DNA of 64,000 nt from DATCMU01 sp036563245 (GTDB taxonomy: Bacteria; Pseudomonadota; Alphaproteobacteria; Rhizobiales; Devosiaceae), in contig DATCMU010000010.1 in NCBI GenBank assembly GCA_036563245.1, positions 1-64,000 on the forward strand, in the 5' to 3' direction. The notes below the pieces were generated by a model. The model was not told the origin of the DNA. It made no database searches and saw only the letters and a program-made list of their open reading frames with translations. Shown piece after piece: positions 26,792 to 35,744 of this stretch. Position 1 is the stretch's first letter, and each line of letters opens with the position of its first letter. Position numbers and translations under genes: made by a program.

Positions 26792-28045
26792 TCAGGCGGC
26801 CTTGTGCTCGCGGACCGCCGCCTTCAGCTTCGGCACCAGATCGGTCTTTTCCCAGGAGAACGACCCGTCACGCCCCGGCTTGCGACCGAAATGCCCGTAG
26901 GCGGACGTCTTGGCGTAGATGGGCCGGTTCAGGTCGAGATGACGGCGAATGCCGGTCGGCGACAGGTCCATGACCTGGCGAATGGCGTGTTCGAGCATGT
27001 CCTCGGACACAGCGCCCGTGCCATGGGTATCGACATAGATCGAAAGCGGCTGGGCAACGCCGATGGCATAGGAGAGCTGGATGGTGCAGCGCTCGGCAAG
27101 CCGTGCGGCGACGATATTCTTGGCGAGATAGCGCGCGGCATAGGCCGCGGAGCGGTCGACCTTGGTTGTGTCCTTGCCCGAGAAGGCGCCGCCGCCATGC
27201 GGGGCCGCGCCGCCATAGGTATCCACGATGATCTTGCGGCCAGTCACCCCGGCATCGCCGTCGGGCCCGCCAATGACGAATGCGCCGGTGGGATTGACAT
27301 ACCACCTGCAATTGGGCGCGACGGGCAGCCCGTCGAGCGCCTCGAGAACATAGGGCTCGATGATCTGGCGCACGTCGTAAGAGGTCAGGCTGGGGTCGAG
27401 GTGCTGCGTGGACACAACGATCTGGGTGACGTCGGCGGGCTTTCCATCCTGGTAGCGCACGGTGATCTGCGACTTGGCGTCGGGGCCCAGCACCACCGCC
27501 TCGCCCCTGCCCTGCTTGCGGGCGGTCGAAAGGGCCTCGAGGATGCGGTGCGCATAATAGATGGGGGCCGGCATCAGCTCGGGGGTCTCGTCGCAGGCGA
27601 ACCCGAACATGATCCCCTGGTCGCCGGCGCCCTCTTCGCCCTGGCGGTCGGCGGCATTGTCGACGCCGCGCCCTATGTCGGCCGACTGGAAATGCAGCAG
27701 TACGTCGATCTTGACGGTCTTCCAGTGGAAACCGTCCTGCTCATAGCCGATGGCCTTGATGGCCCTTCGGGCCACCGAGCGGAACCGGGAAGGATTGATG
27801 ACCCTCTTGCCGTTCCTGTCGGTCTTGATCAGGGTCTCGGGCACCCTCACCTCACCGGCGATAATCACCCGGTTGGTGGTGGCCAGCGTCTCGCAGGCCA
27901 CGCGAATGGCGCGCGGATCGGTGCCGGTCTTTTTCGCCTCGCGATAGATCATGTCGACGATTTCGTCGGAGATGCGATCGCAAACCTTGTCCGGATGGCC
28001 TTCGGAAACCGATTCGGATGTGAAGAGGTAGGAATTCCTTGCCAA
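26792..28045 (-). CDS. metK: S-adenosylmethionine synthetase
   Basis: Makes SAM from methionine and ATP. Signature stretches are SESVSEGHPDKVCDRISDE, GAGDQGIMFGFACDE and the P-loop-like GGGAFSGKDTTKVDRS. No ATG fits the family N-terminus: a TTG at 28045 (417 aa, beginning LARNSYLFTSESVSEGH) has AAGGG 8 nt upstream and matches homologues, so I take it. An ATG at 28132 and a GTG at 28066 are in frame but lack family similarity. The 117-nt leader after lnt carries nested inverted repeats. Confidence 0.93.
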   Translation of the reverse strand: MARNSYLFTSESVSEGHPDKVCDRISDEIVDMIYREAKKTGTDPRAIRVACETLATTNRVIIAGEVRVPETLIKTDRNGKRVINPSRFRSVARRAIKAIGYEQDGFHWKTVKIDVLLHFQSADIGRGVDNAADRQGEEGAGDQGIMFGFACDETPELMPAPIYYAHRILEALSTARKQGRGEAVVLGPDAKSQITVRYQDGKPADVTQIVVSTQHLDPSLTSYDVRQIIEPYVLEALDGLPVAPNCRWYVNPTGAFVIGGPDGDAGVTGRKIIVDTYGGAAPHGGGAFSGKDTTKVDRSAAYAARYLAKNIVAARLAERCTIQLSYAIGVAQPLSIYVDTHGTGAVSEDMLEHAIRQVMDLSPTGIRRHLDLNRPIYAKTSAYGHFGRKPGRDGSFSWEKTDLVPKLKAAVREHKAA

Positions 28046-28078
28046 AGCGCTGGACCCTTCATGCACGAGAGACGAATG

Positions 28079-28121
28079 GGCACGGGGGCCCCTGAGGGGC
28101 CTGTCGAGGCGGCTTTGTGCC
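28079..28121 (-). promoter_or_regulatory. Structured metK leader
   Basis: In the RNA sense (minus strand) GGCAC and GTGCC pair around a nested GGCCCC-TCA-GGGGCC hairpin, ending about 34 nt before the metK start. It could be a cis-regulatory leader. It does not match a SAM riboswitch class that I can recognise. Confidence 0.35.
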
Positions 28122-28161
28122 AGCGCGCGCAAGCGAGGTCAAGGCGGATATAAAGGAAGCC

Positions 28162-29796
28162 TTATATTCTCGCGCCGCCCGAGCGCGCCCCATGTTGCTC
28201 GCGACGGGCGGCCAACCCTGCCAACAACAGGGATAGCAGGGTCAGCGCCGCAAATGGCCAGTGGCCCAGCCGGTCGAACAGTGTGGGTCCCAGCCGCTGG
28301 TCGGGCACCACGTCGAGCACGCCGGCCTGCCCCTCGCCCAGCCGCGCCTCGATCCGCCCAAGCGGATCGACCAGGGCGGTGACGCCCGTATTGGCGACGC
28401 GAACCAGGGGCATGCCTTCCTCCACGGCGCGCAACCGGGCGTGATGGAAATGCTGGGCGGGGCCGATGGAGCCGTCGAACCAGGCATCATTGGTCACGTT
28501 GAGGATGAACTGCGACTGGTCCGCCGCGCTGCCAAGGTCGCCTGAGAATATCGCCTCGTAGCAGATCAGGGGGAGAAAGGGCGGGGTATCGGGTGCGTCG
28601 AACGGGCGGCGCATGTCGCCGGCGGCCCAGCCATTGGCGCCGGGCACGAATTGCGAGATGCCGAGGCTGCGGAACACGGGCGCGAACGGCAGATATTCGC
28701 CGAACGGCACCAGATGGGTCTTGTCGTAGCTTGCCACCACCTCGCCAAGATGATCGATGGCCAGGATCGAGTTGTAGCCGGGCGCGGCCGCCGGACTGTC
28801 GCCCTCGGGCACGAAGCCTTCGCGCGGCGCTCCGGTCAGCAGCAGCGTCCCGGCGGGCAGCATGCGGGCGATGCGGGCCAGGGCATCGGGATCCTCCGAG
28901 AGATAGAAGGGCAGCGCGGCCTCGGGCCAGACCAGATGGGTCCTGCCAATCAGCCCTGGATCCTTCGGTCCGGTTCGCGTCTCCGACAGGGTGATCAACT
29001 GCTGCACGATGCCGTCGCGATTGGCCGTCTGCCACTTGGCGCTCTGGTCGATATCGGGCTGGACCAGCCGCATCCGGATGTCGGTCCTCGGCTTGAGCGG
29101 GGTGCTCTCCAGCCGATACTGGCCGTAGCCGATCTGCGCGGCCAGCGCCACGAGCCCCAGGAAGAACGGAGAGAGACGCGCCGACAAAGTCCGGCGATCC
29201 GCCGGCCAGATCAGGGCGGGGGTCGCCGCAATGGCCACGGCGACGACCCCGAGCCCATAGACACCAAGGATCGAGGCAAGTTGCATCATCTGCGCATTGG
29301 CGGTGAGCGCATAACCGAAGACATCGAAGGGAAATCCCGAAAACAGATGCCCCCGGGCGAAATCGGCAAGCGCCAGGCCCGCCGCCAGCCCGAGAATGCG
29401 CCAGGGCCCGTGCGACCAGAACAGGTGGGCGAACGCCGTGCCCAGCCCGACAAAGGCGGCAAGTATCGCCGCAAGCGCCAGAACGGCGAACGGCATGAGG
29501 GCAAGCATGGCCCCGCCATCCACGAAGAAGGCCGCACCGATCCAGTTCAGCGCCAGCGTGAAATAGCCCCAGCCGAAGAAGAAGCCGATGCGGAAGGCCG
29601 GCCCCAGCACCCTGGCGAACCCCTGGCGGCTTTCCGCGCCGTCGAGAAGCCACACCAGAACCGAGATCCCGGCAAACAGGGCGGGCAGGACGAAGAACGG
29701 GGGCACGGACAGCGCCGCGACCAGCCCGGCGACAAAGGCCATCAGCAGGCGGCGCCAGCCGTGCGCAAGCATGCAGGTTTCGGCCAGCCAGGTCAT
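28162..29796 (-). CDS. lnt: Apolipoprotein N-acyltransferase
   Basis: Inner-membrane enzyme adding the third acyl chain to lipoproteins. 544 aa: about six to eight membrane helices at the N-terminus, then a nitrilase-type domain with the Glu (LVWPEAALPFY), Lys (YDKTHLVPFGEYLPF) and Cys (LICYEAIF) triad, and a last helix at the C-terminus. Conserved position next to corC and ybeY. Confidence 0.96.
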   Translation of the reverse strand: MTWLAETCMLAHGWRRLLMAFVAGLVAALSVPPFFVLPALFAGISVLVWLLDGAESRQGFARVLGPAFRIGFFFGWGYFTLALNWIGAAFFVDGGAMLALMPFAVLALAAILAAFVGLGTAFAHLFWSHGPWRILGLAAGLALADFARGHLFSGFPFDVFGYALTANAQMMQLASILGVYGLGVVAVAIAATPALIWPADRRTLSARLSPFFLGLVALAAQIGYGQYRLESTPLKPRTDIRMRLVQPDIDQSAKWQTANRDGIVQQLITLSETRTGPKDPGLIGRTHLVWPEAALPFYLSEDPDALARIARMLPAGTLLLTGAPREGFVPEGDSPAAAPGYNSILAIDHLGEVVASYDKTHLVPFGEYLPFAPVFRSLGISQFVPGANGWAAGDMRRPFDAPDTPPFLPLICYEAIFSGDLGSAADQSQFILNVTNDAWFDGSIGPAQHFHHARLRAVEEGMPLVRVANTGVTALVDPLGRIEARLGEGQAGVLDVVPDQRLGPTLFDRLGHWPFAALTLLSLLLAGLAARREQHGARSGGARI

Positions 29797-29882
29797 CTCA
29801 GCCTATCGGTTGGAGCCAATCCGCCGCTCCGTTCACGAATCAAGGGGTCCATGCCGAGGCTGGCCGTGCCGGCGGCACTGCG

Positions 29883-30932
29883 TCAAGCCTGTCCGGACTC
29901 GGGGGTTTCGTGCTTCTGGACCACCTCGCCGGGAGGTTTCGGCCGCACCCGCGCAGCGCGTTTGCGGCGGATGATCTGCACCTTCTTCACCCGGCGGGCG
30001 TCAGCAGCCAGGATCTCGATCTCAAAGCCCTTGAGCCTGGAAATGACCTCGCCGCGCACAGGCACCCGGTCGATCAGTTCGAGCACCAGCCCGCCCAGGG
30101 TATCGACTTCGTCCTCGTGCTGGGCGACCTCGAAATCGGGACCGATCAATTCGCGCAGGTCGTCCAGTTCGGCCCGGGCATCCGCGACAAAAGTGTTCTC
30201 GTCGACCTTTCGGACAAGGGTTTCGTCATCCTCGTCGTGCTCGTCCTCGATGTCGCCCACCACCGCCTCAAGCAGATCCTCGATGGTCACCAGGCCGTCT
30301 GTACCGCCATATTCGTCCACCACGATCGCCATGTGAATGCGCGTGGCCTGCATCGATTGCAGCAGGTCGCCAACCGGCATCGAGGGCGGCACGTAGAGCA
30401 CCTTGCGCACCAGGTCGAGCTTCGAGATCTTCTGGCGCAGGGCCGGGGTCAACAGGCGCACCGGCATGTCCCTTGCCGCATCGCCCGTGTTGAGCGCGGT
30501 CAGCCTTTGCAGGGCATCCTTGATGTGGACCATGCCGATGATGTTGTCGAGATTGTCCAGATAGACCGGCAGGCGCGAATGTTCGGCATCGCGGAATCGC
30601 GCGACCAGAGCGGCCATGATCTCGTTGCCATCCACGGAATCGATGTCGGCACGCGGCACCATCACGTCGTCGACCCGCACTTCGGAAAGCTTGAGCACGT
30701 TCTGCAGAATGGCCCGCTCGCTGGGCGAAAAGCTGCCGGTCCCCTCGGACGCGGGCTCCTCCAGCGCTTCGCGCAGATCGGCGCGCAGCGATGGCGAGCG
30801 GAAGTTCAGCAAGGTCTTCAGCCTCTGCCAGGCCGAGGGCCTTCGCGCCGTTTCGGTTTGTGCGGTATCGTCGCCCTCAGGGCGATGCGGCCCCTGCGCC
30901 GCGGCGGGAGGCTGGTCCTTGGTGTCGGTCAT
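29883..30932 (-). CDS. CorC-like CBS-domain protein
   Basis: 349 aa, soluble. Two CBS domains (VDDVMVPRADIDSVD and LQSMQATRIHMAIVVDEYGG) followed by a CorC_HlyC (transporter-associated) domain. Homologues are linked to magnesium/cobalt handling and are commonly annotated as hemolysin-like; there is no evidence of haemolysis. Between ybeY and lnt, the usual phoH-ybeY-corC-lnt order. Acidic N-terminal extension of about 40 residues. Confidence 0.92.
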   Translation of the reverse strand: MTDTKDQPPAAAQGPHRPEGDDTAQTETARRPSAWQRLKTLLNFRSPSLRADLREALEEPASEGTGSFSPSERAILQNVLKLSEVRVDDVMVPRADIDSVDGNEIMAALVARFRDAEHSRLPVYLDNLDNIIGMVHIKDALQRLTALNTGDAARDMPVRLLTPALRQKISKLDLVRKVLYVPPSMPVGDLLQSMQATRIHMAIVVDEYGGTDGLVTIEDLLEAVVGDIEDEHDEDDETLVRKVDENTFVADARAELDDLRELIGPDFEVAQHEDEVDTLGGLVLELIDRVPVRGEVISRLKGFEIEILAADARRVKKVQIIRRKRAARVRPKPPGEVVQKHETPESGQA

Positions 30933-31004
30933 GTCCTGGAACCGGCTCCCCGGTTCCCTTCCCTTGTTGAAATCATTGAACGCGGAAACCGCCTCGCCCG
31001 AACG

Positions 31005-31484
31005 CTACCGGTCATAGGGGTCGGCAATCCCGAGCCGGGCCAGTATCCGTGTCTCGAGCCCTTCCATGACGGCGGCTTCCTCTTCGGTGATGTGATCATA
31101 ACCCAGAAGATGGAGGAATCCATGGACCACGAGATGCATGAAATGATGGTCGAACGGCTTGTCTTCCGCCAACGCCTCGCGCCTTACGGTTTCAAGCGCC
31201 AGGGAGATGTCGCCCATCATGCCATCGAGCGGCTCGAAGGGTTCGATCTGGGGAAAGCTCAAGACATTGGTCGGGGCGTCCTTGCCGCGCCAGGTCTTGT
31301 TGAGCACCTGCTGCTCCATGTCGTTTGTCAGAAGGACGCTGAGTTCGACCGGTCCCTCGATGTGCGGGCGTGCGCAGTCGATCGCGGTCTCCACCGCGAT
31401 GCGGACCAGGCCATCGACGTGATTGGGCCAATTCTCGTCGTGCCGCGCAATGTCGACGTCGATATCGAAAGTCGCGGTATTCAG
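31005..31484 (-). CDS. ybeY: Endoribonuclease YbeY, probable CTG start
   Basis: Zinc-dependent RNase for 16S rRNA 3' maturation and 70S quality control. The metal site His121, His125, His131 (HLVVHGFLHLLGYDH) and WRGKDAPTNVLSFP are intact. In frame the first ATG/GTG/TTG candidate is a GTG at 31394, which would remove 30 conserved residues (DIDVDIARHDENWP). A CTG at 31484 gives 159 aa, the family length, has AGGAG 8 nt upstream and overlaps the phoH stop (CTGA, like the common ATGA junction). I therefore call CTG. Confidence 0.85.
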   Translation of the reverse strand: MNTATFDIDVDIARHDENWPNHVDGLVRIAVETAIDCARPHIEGPVELSVLLTNDMEQQVLNKTWRGKDAPTNVLSFPQIEPFEPLDGMMGDISLALETVRREALAEDKPFDHHFMHLVVHGFLHLLGYDHITEEEAAVMEGLETRILARLGIADPYDR

Positions 31485-32545
31485 GTCCGGGTCTCCTGCG
31501 CAACGTTCCGGCCGGCCTCGTCATACGCGCGCACGATGCGTGCCACGAGTTGATGGCGTACGACATCGCGATCGGTGAAACGCGCGATGTGTATGCCCTC
31601 GACGCCGCCCAGCAGATCCAGCGCCTCGACCAGACCGGAGCGCTCGCCGCGCGGCAGGTCGACCTGGCTGGGATCGCCGGTCACGATCATCTTGGAATTC
31701 TCGCCGAGACGGGTGAGGAACATCTTCATCTGCATGGACGTGGTGTTCTGCGATTCGTCGAGAATCACCACGGCATTGGACAGGGTCCGGCCACGCATGA
31801 AGGCGAGCGGGGCCACCTCGATCACACCCGAGGCGATGCAGCGTTCCACATGCTCGGGGCGCATCATGTCGTAAAGCGCATCGTAGAGCGGGCGGAGATA
31901 GGGATCGACCTTCTCCTTCATGTCGCCGGGCAGAAATCCCAGACGCTCGCCCGCCTCAACGGCCGGGCGCGAAAGGATGATGCGGTTGATGTCCCCGCGC
32001 TCGAGCAGCGCTGCCGCATGGGCCACGGCCAGATAGGTCTTGCCGGTACCCGCCGGCCCCACGCCGAAAACCAGTTCGCTGCGTTCCATGGCGCGCAGAT
32101 AGGCGTCCTGCACGGGGGTCCGCGCCACGATGGTCGCCTTGCGCGTGGCGATCTGGGCCATGCGCACCTTGCCCTTGCGCTCCATGGTGGGCAGGGTGAG
32201 CTGACTGTCCTCGCTCTCCACGACCCGAATCACCGCATCGACGTCGCCGATCACGAGCGGCCTGCCCTCTTCGAGCAGATCGTAAAGCGATTCAAGGACG
32301 CGGCGGGCCTGATCGAGGGCATTGGCCGGGCCGCGCAACATGACGTGGTTGCCGCGCGGCGTCGCCTCGATGCCGAGGCGCTGTTCGATGAGGGCCAGGT
32401 TCTGGTCGAATTCGCCGTAGAGCTGGGAAACCAGACGATTGTCGTCAAAGGCGAGTTCGAGAAGATTCGAAAGGTTGGAGTCCTGGGTTCTGGACAATGG
32501 CGATTTCAAATCCCTTTGCTTGGCGATTCGCCGGTTAAACTGCAA
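31481..32545 (-). CDS. PhoH-family ATPase
   Basis: 354 aa, cytoplasmic. N-terminal KH-like region, then a P-loop ATPase with Walker A VGPAGTGKTYLAV, Walker B NAVVILDESQNT and MIVTGDPSQVDLP. PhoH-like proteins act in RNA metabolism next to YbeY. Overlaps ybeY by 4 nt and miaB by 11 nt. The start is uncertain: TTG at 32545 is the longest, and other TTG codons lie 12 and 16 codons later; no ATG is available near the N-terminus. Confidence 0.92.
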   Translation of the reverse strand: MQFNRRIAKQRDLKSPLSRTQDSNLSNLLELAFDDNRLVSQLYGEFDQNLALIEQRLGIEATPRGNHVMLRGPANALDQARRVLESLYDLLEEGRPLVIGDVDAVIRVVESEDSQLTLPTMERKGKVRMAQIATRKATIVARTPVQDAYLRAMERSELVFGVGPAGTGKTYLAVAHAAALLERGDINRIILSRPAVEAGERLGFLPGDMKEKVDPYLRPLYDALYDMMRPEHVERCIASGVIEVAPLAFMRGRTLSNAVVILDESQNTTSMQMKMFLTRLGENSKMIVTGDPSQVDLPRGERSGLVEALDLLGGVEGIHIARFTDRDVVRHQLVARIVRAYDEAGRNVAQETRT

Positions 32546-33929
32546 CCGACGCAGTAACCTTAGCAGAGTTTACATGGGTGTCTGTGACGATTTCGCCAAG
32601 TAGCGAGTTTTTCCCGACTGAAAGAATTCTGACCGGCCGGACCGAGCCGATCAGTTCGGCGGGCGCCTCGAGGTGCACGGCCTGCAGATAGGGCGAGCGG
32701 CCGGCCAACTGGCCCGGCAGGCGCCCGGGGCGCTCCAGGAGCAAGGGCAGGACCTTGCCCACGCAGCCCGCGTTGAACGCCTGCTGGCTCGTCCCGATCG
32801 CCTGCTGAAGGCGGGCGAGCCGTTCGACCTTGACCTCTTCGGCGACCTGCTCGTCGCGGCTGGCGCCGGGCGTGCCCGGCCGGGGCGAATACTTGAACGA
32901 GAAAGCCGAGGCGTAACCGACCTCCCTGACGATTTCGAGCGTCTGCACGAAATCCTGTTCGGTTTCACCCGGAAAGCCGACGATGAAATCGCCCGACATG
33001 GCGATGTCGGGACGGGCGAGGCGGATGCGCTCGATCAGCCGCATGTATTCGTCTCGCGTATGCCCGCGGTTCATCGCCTTGAGAATGCGGTCCGATCCGG
33101 CCTGCACCGGCAGGTGCAGATAGGGCATCAGCATGTCGAGGTCGCGATGCGCCGCGATCAGTTCGTCGTCCATGTCGCGCGGATGCGATGTGGTGTAGCG
33201 CAGCCGCGCAAGGCCATCGAGTTCGGCAAGACGGAACAGCAAGGCGCCAAGGCCGACAGGTTCGCCCTTTTCGTCAAGACCGTGATAGGCGTTCACGTTC
33301 TGCCCCAGAAGGGTGATCTCGCGCACCCCCGCATCGACCAGCGCGCGCGCCTCGGCGAGCACCTGGGCCACGGGACGCGAAACTTCGGCGCCCCTTGTAT
33401 AGGGGACCACGCAGAACGAGCAGAACTTGTCGCAGCCCTCCTGCACGGTCAGGAAGGCGGTATAGCCGCGCGCAAGGGTTGCCTCGCGGCGCGGCGCGGG
33501 CAGGTGCGCGAACTTATCCTCCTCGGGGAACTCGGTATCCACCACGCGGTCGGTCGCGGCCCGCGCCACCAGTTCGGGCAGGCGATGATAGGCCTGCGGG
33601 CCGAACACCAGATCGACCATGGGCGCACGCCGCAGGATCTCGTCGCCTTCGGCCTGGGCCACGCAGCCCGCCACGCCGATCATCATGTCGGACCCGGCCG
33701 CGCGGCGGGCCTGCTGCAACGCCTTGAGGCGCCCCAGTTCGGAAAATACCTTCTCCGAGGCCTTCTCCCGGATGTGGCAGGTATTGAGCACCACCAGGTC
33801 CGCCTCGGCGATCTCCAAGGTCGATTCATAGCCGTGCGGAGCCATGGCGTCGGCCATGCGGTCGCTGTCATAGACGTTCATCTGGCACCCGTAGGTCTTG
33901 ATGAACAGCTTTCTGGTATTTGCGCTCAT
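32535..33929 (-). CDS. miaB: tRNA-2-methylthio-N6-dimethylallyladenosine synthase
   Basis: Radical-SAM methylthiotransferase modifying A37 of tRNAs. 464 aa from the ATG at 33929. N-terminal UPF0004 domain with its three Cys (TYGCQMN, NTCHIRE, GVAGCVAQ), radical-SAM CxxxCxxC in GCDKFCSFCVVPYTRG, and a C-terminal TRAM domain. It heads the miaB-phoH-ybeY-corC-lnt run. Confidence 0.96.
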   Translation of the reverse strand: MSANTRKLFIKTYGCQMNVYDSDRMADAMAPHGYESTLEIAEADLVVLNTCHIREKASEKVFSELGRLKALQQARRAAGSDMMIGVAGCVAQAEGDEILRRAPMVDLVFGPQAYHRLPELVARAATDRVVDTEFPEEDKFAHLPAPRREATLARGYTAFLTVQEGCDKFCSFCVVPYTRGAEVSRPVAQVLAEARALVDAGVREITLLGQNVNAYHGLDEKGEPVGLGALLFRLAELDGLARLRYTTSHPRDMDDELIAAHRDLDMLMPYLHLPVQAGSDRILKAMNRGHTRDEYMRLIERIRLARPDIAMSGDFIVGFPGETEQDFVQTLEIVREVGYASAFSFKYSPRPGTPGASRDEQVAEEVKVERLARLQQAIGTSQQAFNAGCVGKVLPLLLERPGRLPGQLAGRSPYLQAVHLEAPAELIGSVRPVRILSVGKNSLLGEIVTDTHVNSAKVTASVAV

Positions 33930-33984
33930 GGCCGCCTCATACACCGTTCGCCCCGTACGCGCCAAGTCAGAAGGCCCGATGGCC

Positions 33985-34788
33985 TCATGCTGCCCGGTCG
34001 GGAAGTGGCAGGCCGCGATTGAGGGCCACCAGCATGTGCCGCACCTGCTCCTCGGCGTCCCGGGTCACCTTCTTGCGGTCGGCGCCACGATCGAGCGGCA
34101 CGGGCTTGCCGAAGGCGACCACCACATCCTTGACCCCGCCGCTGAGAATGTCGCGAATGTTCTGCTTCACGTTCTTGGACTTGACCCAGAAGATCTGGCT
34201 ACGCTCATTGCGCGACACGGGCAGGCCCTGCAGGCGGGTATAGGCAATGGTGACGGGCTGAATCATCACGTCGTTCGCCCCAGCCTCGGTCATGGCGGCC
34301 TGCGCCGCGCCCACAAGCGCGGACCGGAAGGGCAGGACATGGGTGCCGATGTCGGACTGACCTTCGGCAAAAAGCAGGACCGCACCGCCGCCCGCCAGCC
34401 TGTCGGCCATTTCCCGAGATGTGCGGTGGGCGTCCGAACGCCTGTTGCGATCGACGTAAATGGTCTTCTGCATCGAGGCCATGAACCCCACGAAGAACCA
34501 CTGCCCCACTTCGCGCTTGGCGACGAAAGTGACGTCGGCCACCGACCCGATGGCGATGATGTCCGTCCACGAAATGTGATTGGAGACCAGCAGCGTGGGC
34601 CGATTGTGCTCGGGCCGGCCGATGACCTTCACCCGCAGCCCCAGGAATATGCAGCTCAGGGTGTGAAAGATGCGCGGCAGCACGCCCCAGCCTTTCAGGC
34701 CAAGCCTCGTGATCGCGAACTGAAAGGGCAAGGCGATCACCAGGAAGGGGACCAGAACGAAAACGAAGAAGGCAAGCCGCCGGATCAT
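33985..34788 (-). CDS. plsC: 1-acyl-sn-glycerol-3-phosphate acyltransferase (PlsC type)
   Basis: Membrane-bound acyltransferase making phosphatidic acid. 267 aa from the ATG at 34788, which overlaps the fur stop (ATGA). N-terminal membrane helix (FFVFVLVPFLVIALPF) and catalytic NHxxxxD as NHISWTD. The second motif, usually FPEGT, reads FAEGQSD; the Glu is kept. The reading frame is open for another 400 bp upstream but overlaps fur and is not coding there. Confidence 0.92.
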   Translation of the reverse strand: MIRRLAFFVFVLVPFLVIALPFQFAITRLGLKGWGVLPRIFHTLSCIFLGLRVKVIGRPEHNRPTLLVSNHISWTDIIAIGSVADVTFVAKREVGQWFFVGFMASMQKTIYVDRNRRSDAHRTSREMADRLAGGGAVLLFAEGQSDIGTHVLPFRSALVGAAQAAMTEAGANDVMIQPVTIAYTRLQGLPVSRNERSQIFWVKSKNVKQNIRDILSGGVKDVVVAFGKPVPLDRGADRKKVTRDAEEQVRHMLVALNRGLPLPDRAA

Positions 34789-35234
34789 TTGGACTTTTCC
34801 CCCGCGCCCGTCGCCAGCGGCACGGCGAACAGTTCCAGCCGGTGGTCGACCAGCTTGTAGCCGAGCTTGCGGGCGATCACTTCCTGGATGGCCTCGATTT
34901 CCTCGTTGCGGAACTCGATGACCTTGCCCGAGCGGATATCGATCAGATGATCGTGGTGTTCGTCGGGGATCAGCTCGAAGCGCGCGCGCCCGTCCTTGAA
35001 GTCGTGCTTGGTGACCAGGCCCGCCTCCTCGAACAGGTTCAGCGTGCGGTAGACCGTGGACAGCGAGATCCGCGAATCGATGGCCGAGGCGCGCCTGTAG
35101 AGCTCTTCGACATCGGGGTGATCGTTGGCCGATTCGATGACCTGGGCTATGACGCGGCGCTGCTCGGTCATGCGCATGCCGCGCGCCGCGCATTGTTCCT
35201 CCAGCGTCATGGCGTCCTGGTGTTGCTTGTCCAT
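34785..35234 (-). CDS. fur: Fur/Mur-family metal regulator
   Basis: 149 aa winged-helix repressor. Helix-turn-helix SLSTVYRTLNLFEEAGLV and the metal-binding EHHDHLIDIRSGKVIEF are typical. In Rhizobiales the protein at this locus (next to miaB and plsC) is usually Mur, responding to manganese, while Irr and RirA manage iron; that role is inferred from position and the presence of irr in this window. It lacks a C-terminal Cys cluster. Confidence 0.93.
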   Translation of the reverse strand: MDKQHQDAMTLEEQCAARGMRMTEQRRVIAQVIESANDHPDVEELYRRASAIDSRISLSTVYRTLNLFEEAGLVTKHDFKDGRARFELIPDEHHDHLIDIRSGKVIEFRNEEIEAIQEVIARKLGYKLVDHRLELFAVPLATGAGEKSK

Positions 35235-35267
35235 TGCCCGTCGTCCTTCCGACCCTGCAGGAAGCGA

Positions 35268-35744
35268 TTAGCCAAGATCGCGGCGCATGACAATCGCGGT
35301 CGCGGCGGTGCCGTCCTGGCGCGGATAATAGCCCTGACGGCGGCCCACCTCCACAAAACCCAGCCCCTTGTAGAGCCGGATGGCGGCGGCATTGAATTCG
35401 TCGACCTCGAGGAACATCCGCCTTGCCGGCGTCATCATCAGATCATCGAATGCCGCGCGCAAGAGCGCCTGCCCCACGCCGCGCCCGCGCAGCCTGGGAT
35501 CAACCACGATGGTGATGAGCTCGCACTCGTCCCCGGCGAGGCGCAGCATGGCGAACCCCGCAATCCGACGGCCCGGATCGCAGGCCACAAGGGCCGGTGT
35601 GTCGTCGCCAAGGACGTAGGCCTCGAAATCCTCGCGCGGCCAGCCGCGATAGAACGCCGCGGCATGCAGGCGCGCCATCTGCGCGGTATCCTGAACCGTC
35701 GCCGGCTCGACATGCAGGCCCGCCGGAGCCATCCACAGCTTCAT
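35268..35744 (-). CDS. rimI: Ribosomal-protein-alanine N-acetyltransferase RimI-like
   Basis: 158 aa GNAT acetyltransferase. The acetyl-CoA loop is in VDPRLRGRGVGQALLRAA, followed by LEVDEFNAAAIRLYKGLGF and VGRRQGYYP. In this position (tsaB-rimI) homologues acetylate ribosomal protein S18. The start overlaps the tsaB stop in an ATGA junction. Confidence 0.9.
   Translation of the reverse strand: MKLWMAPAGLHVEPATVQDTAQMARLHAAAFYRGWPREDFEAYVLGDDTPALVACDPGRRIAGFAMLRLAGDECELITIVVDPRLRGRGVGQALLRAAFDDLMMTPARRMFLEVDEFNAAAIRLYKGLGFVEVGRRQGYYPRQDGTAATAIVMRRDLG

Noticed and set aside
28079..28121. SAM/SAH riboswitch before metK
   Set aside because: The outer stem and position are suggestive, but the conserved core and pseudoknot partner cannot be matched by eye.
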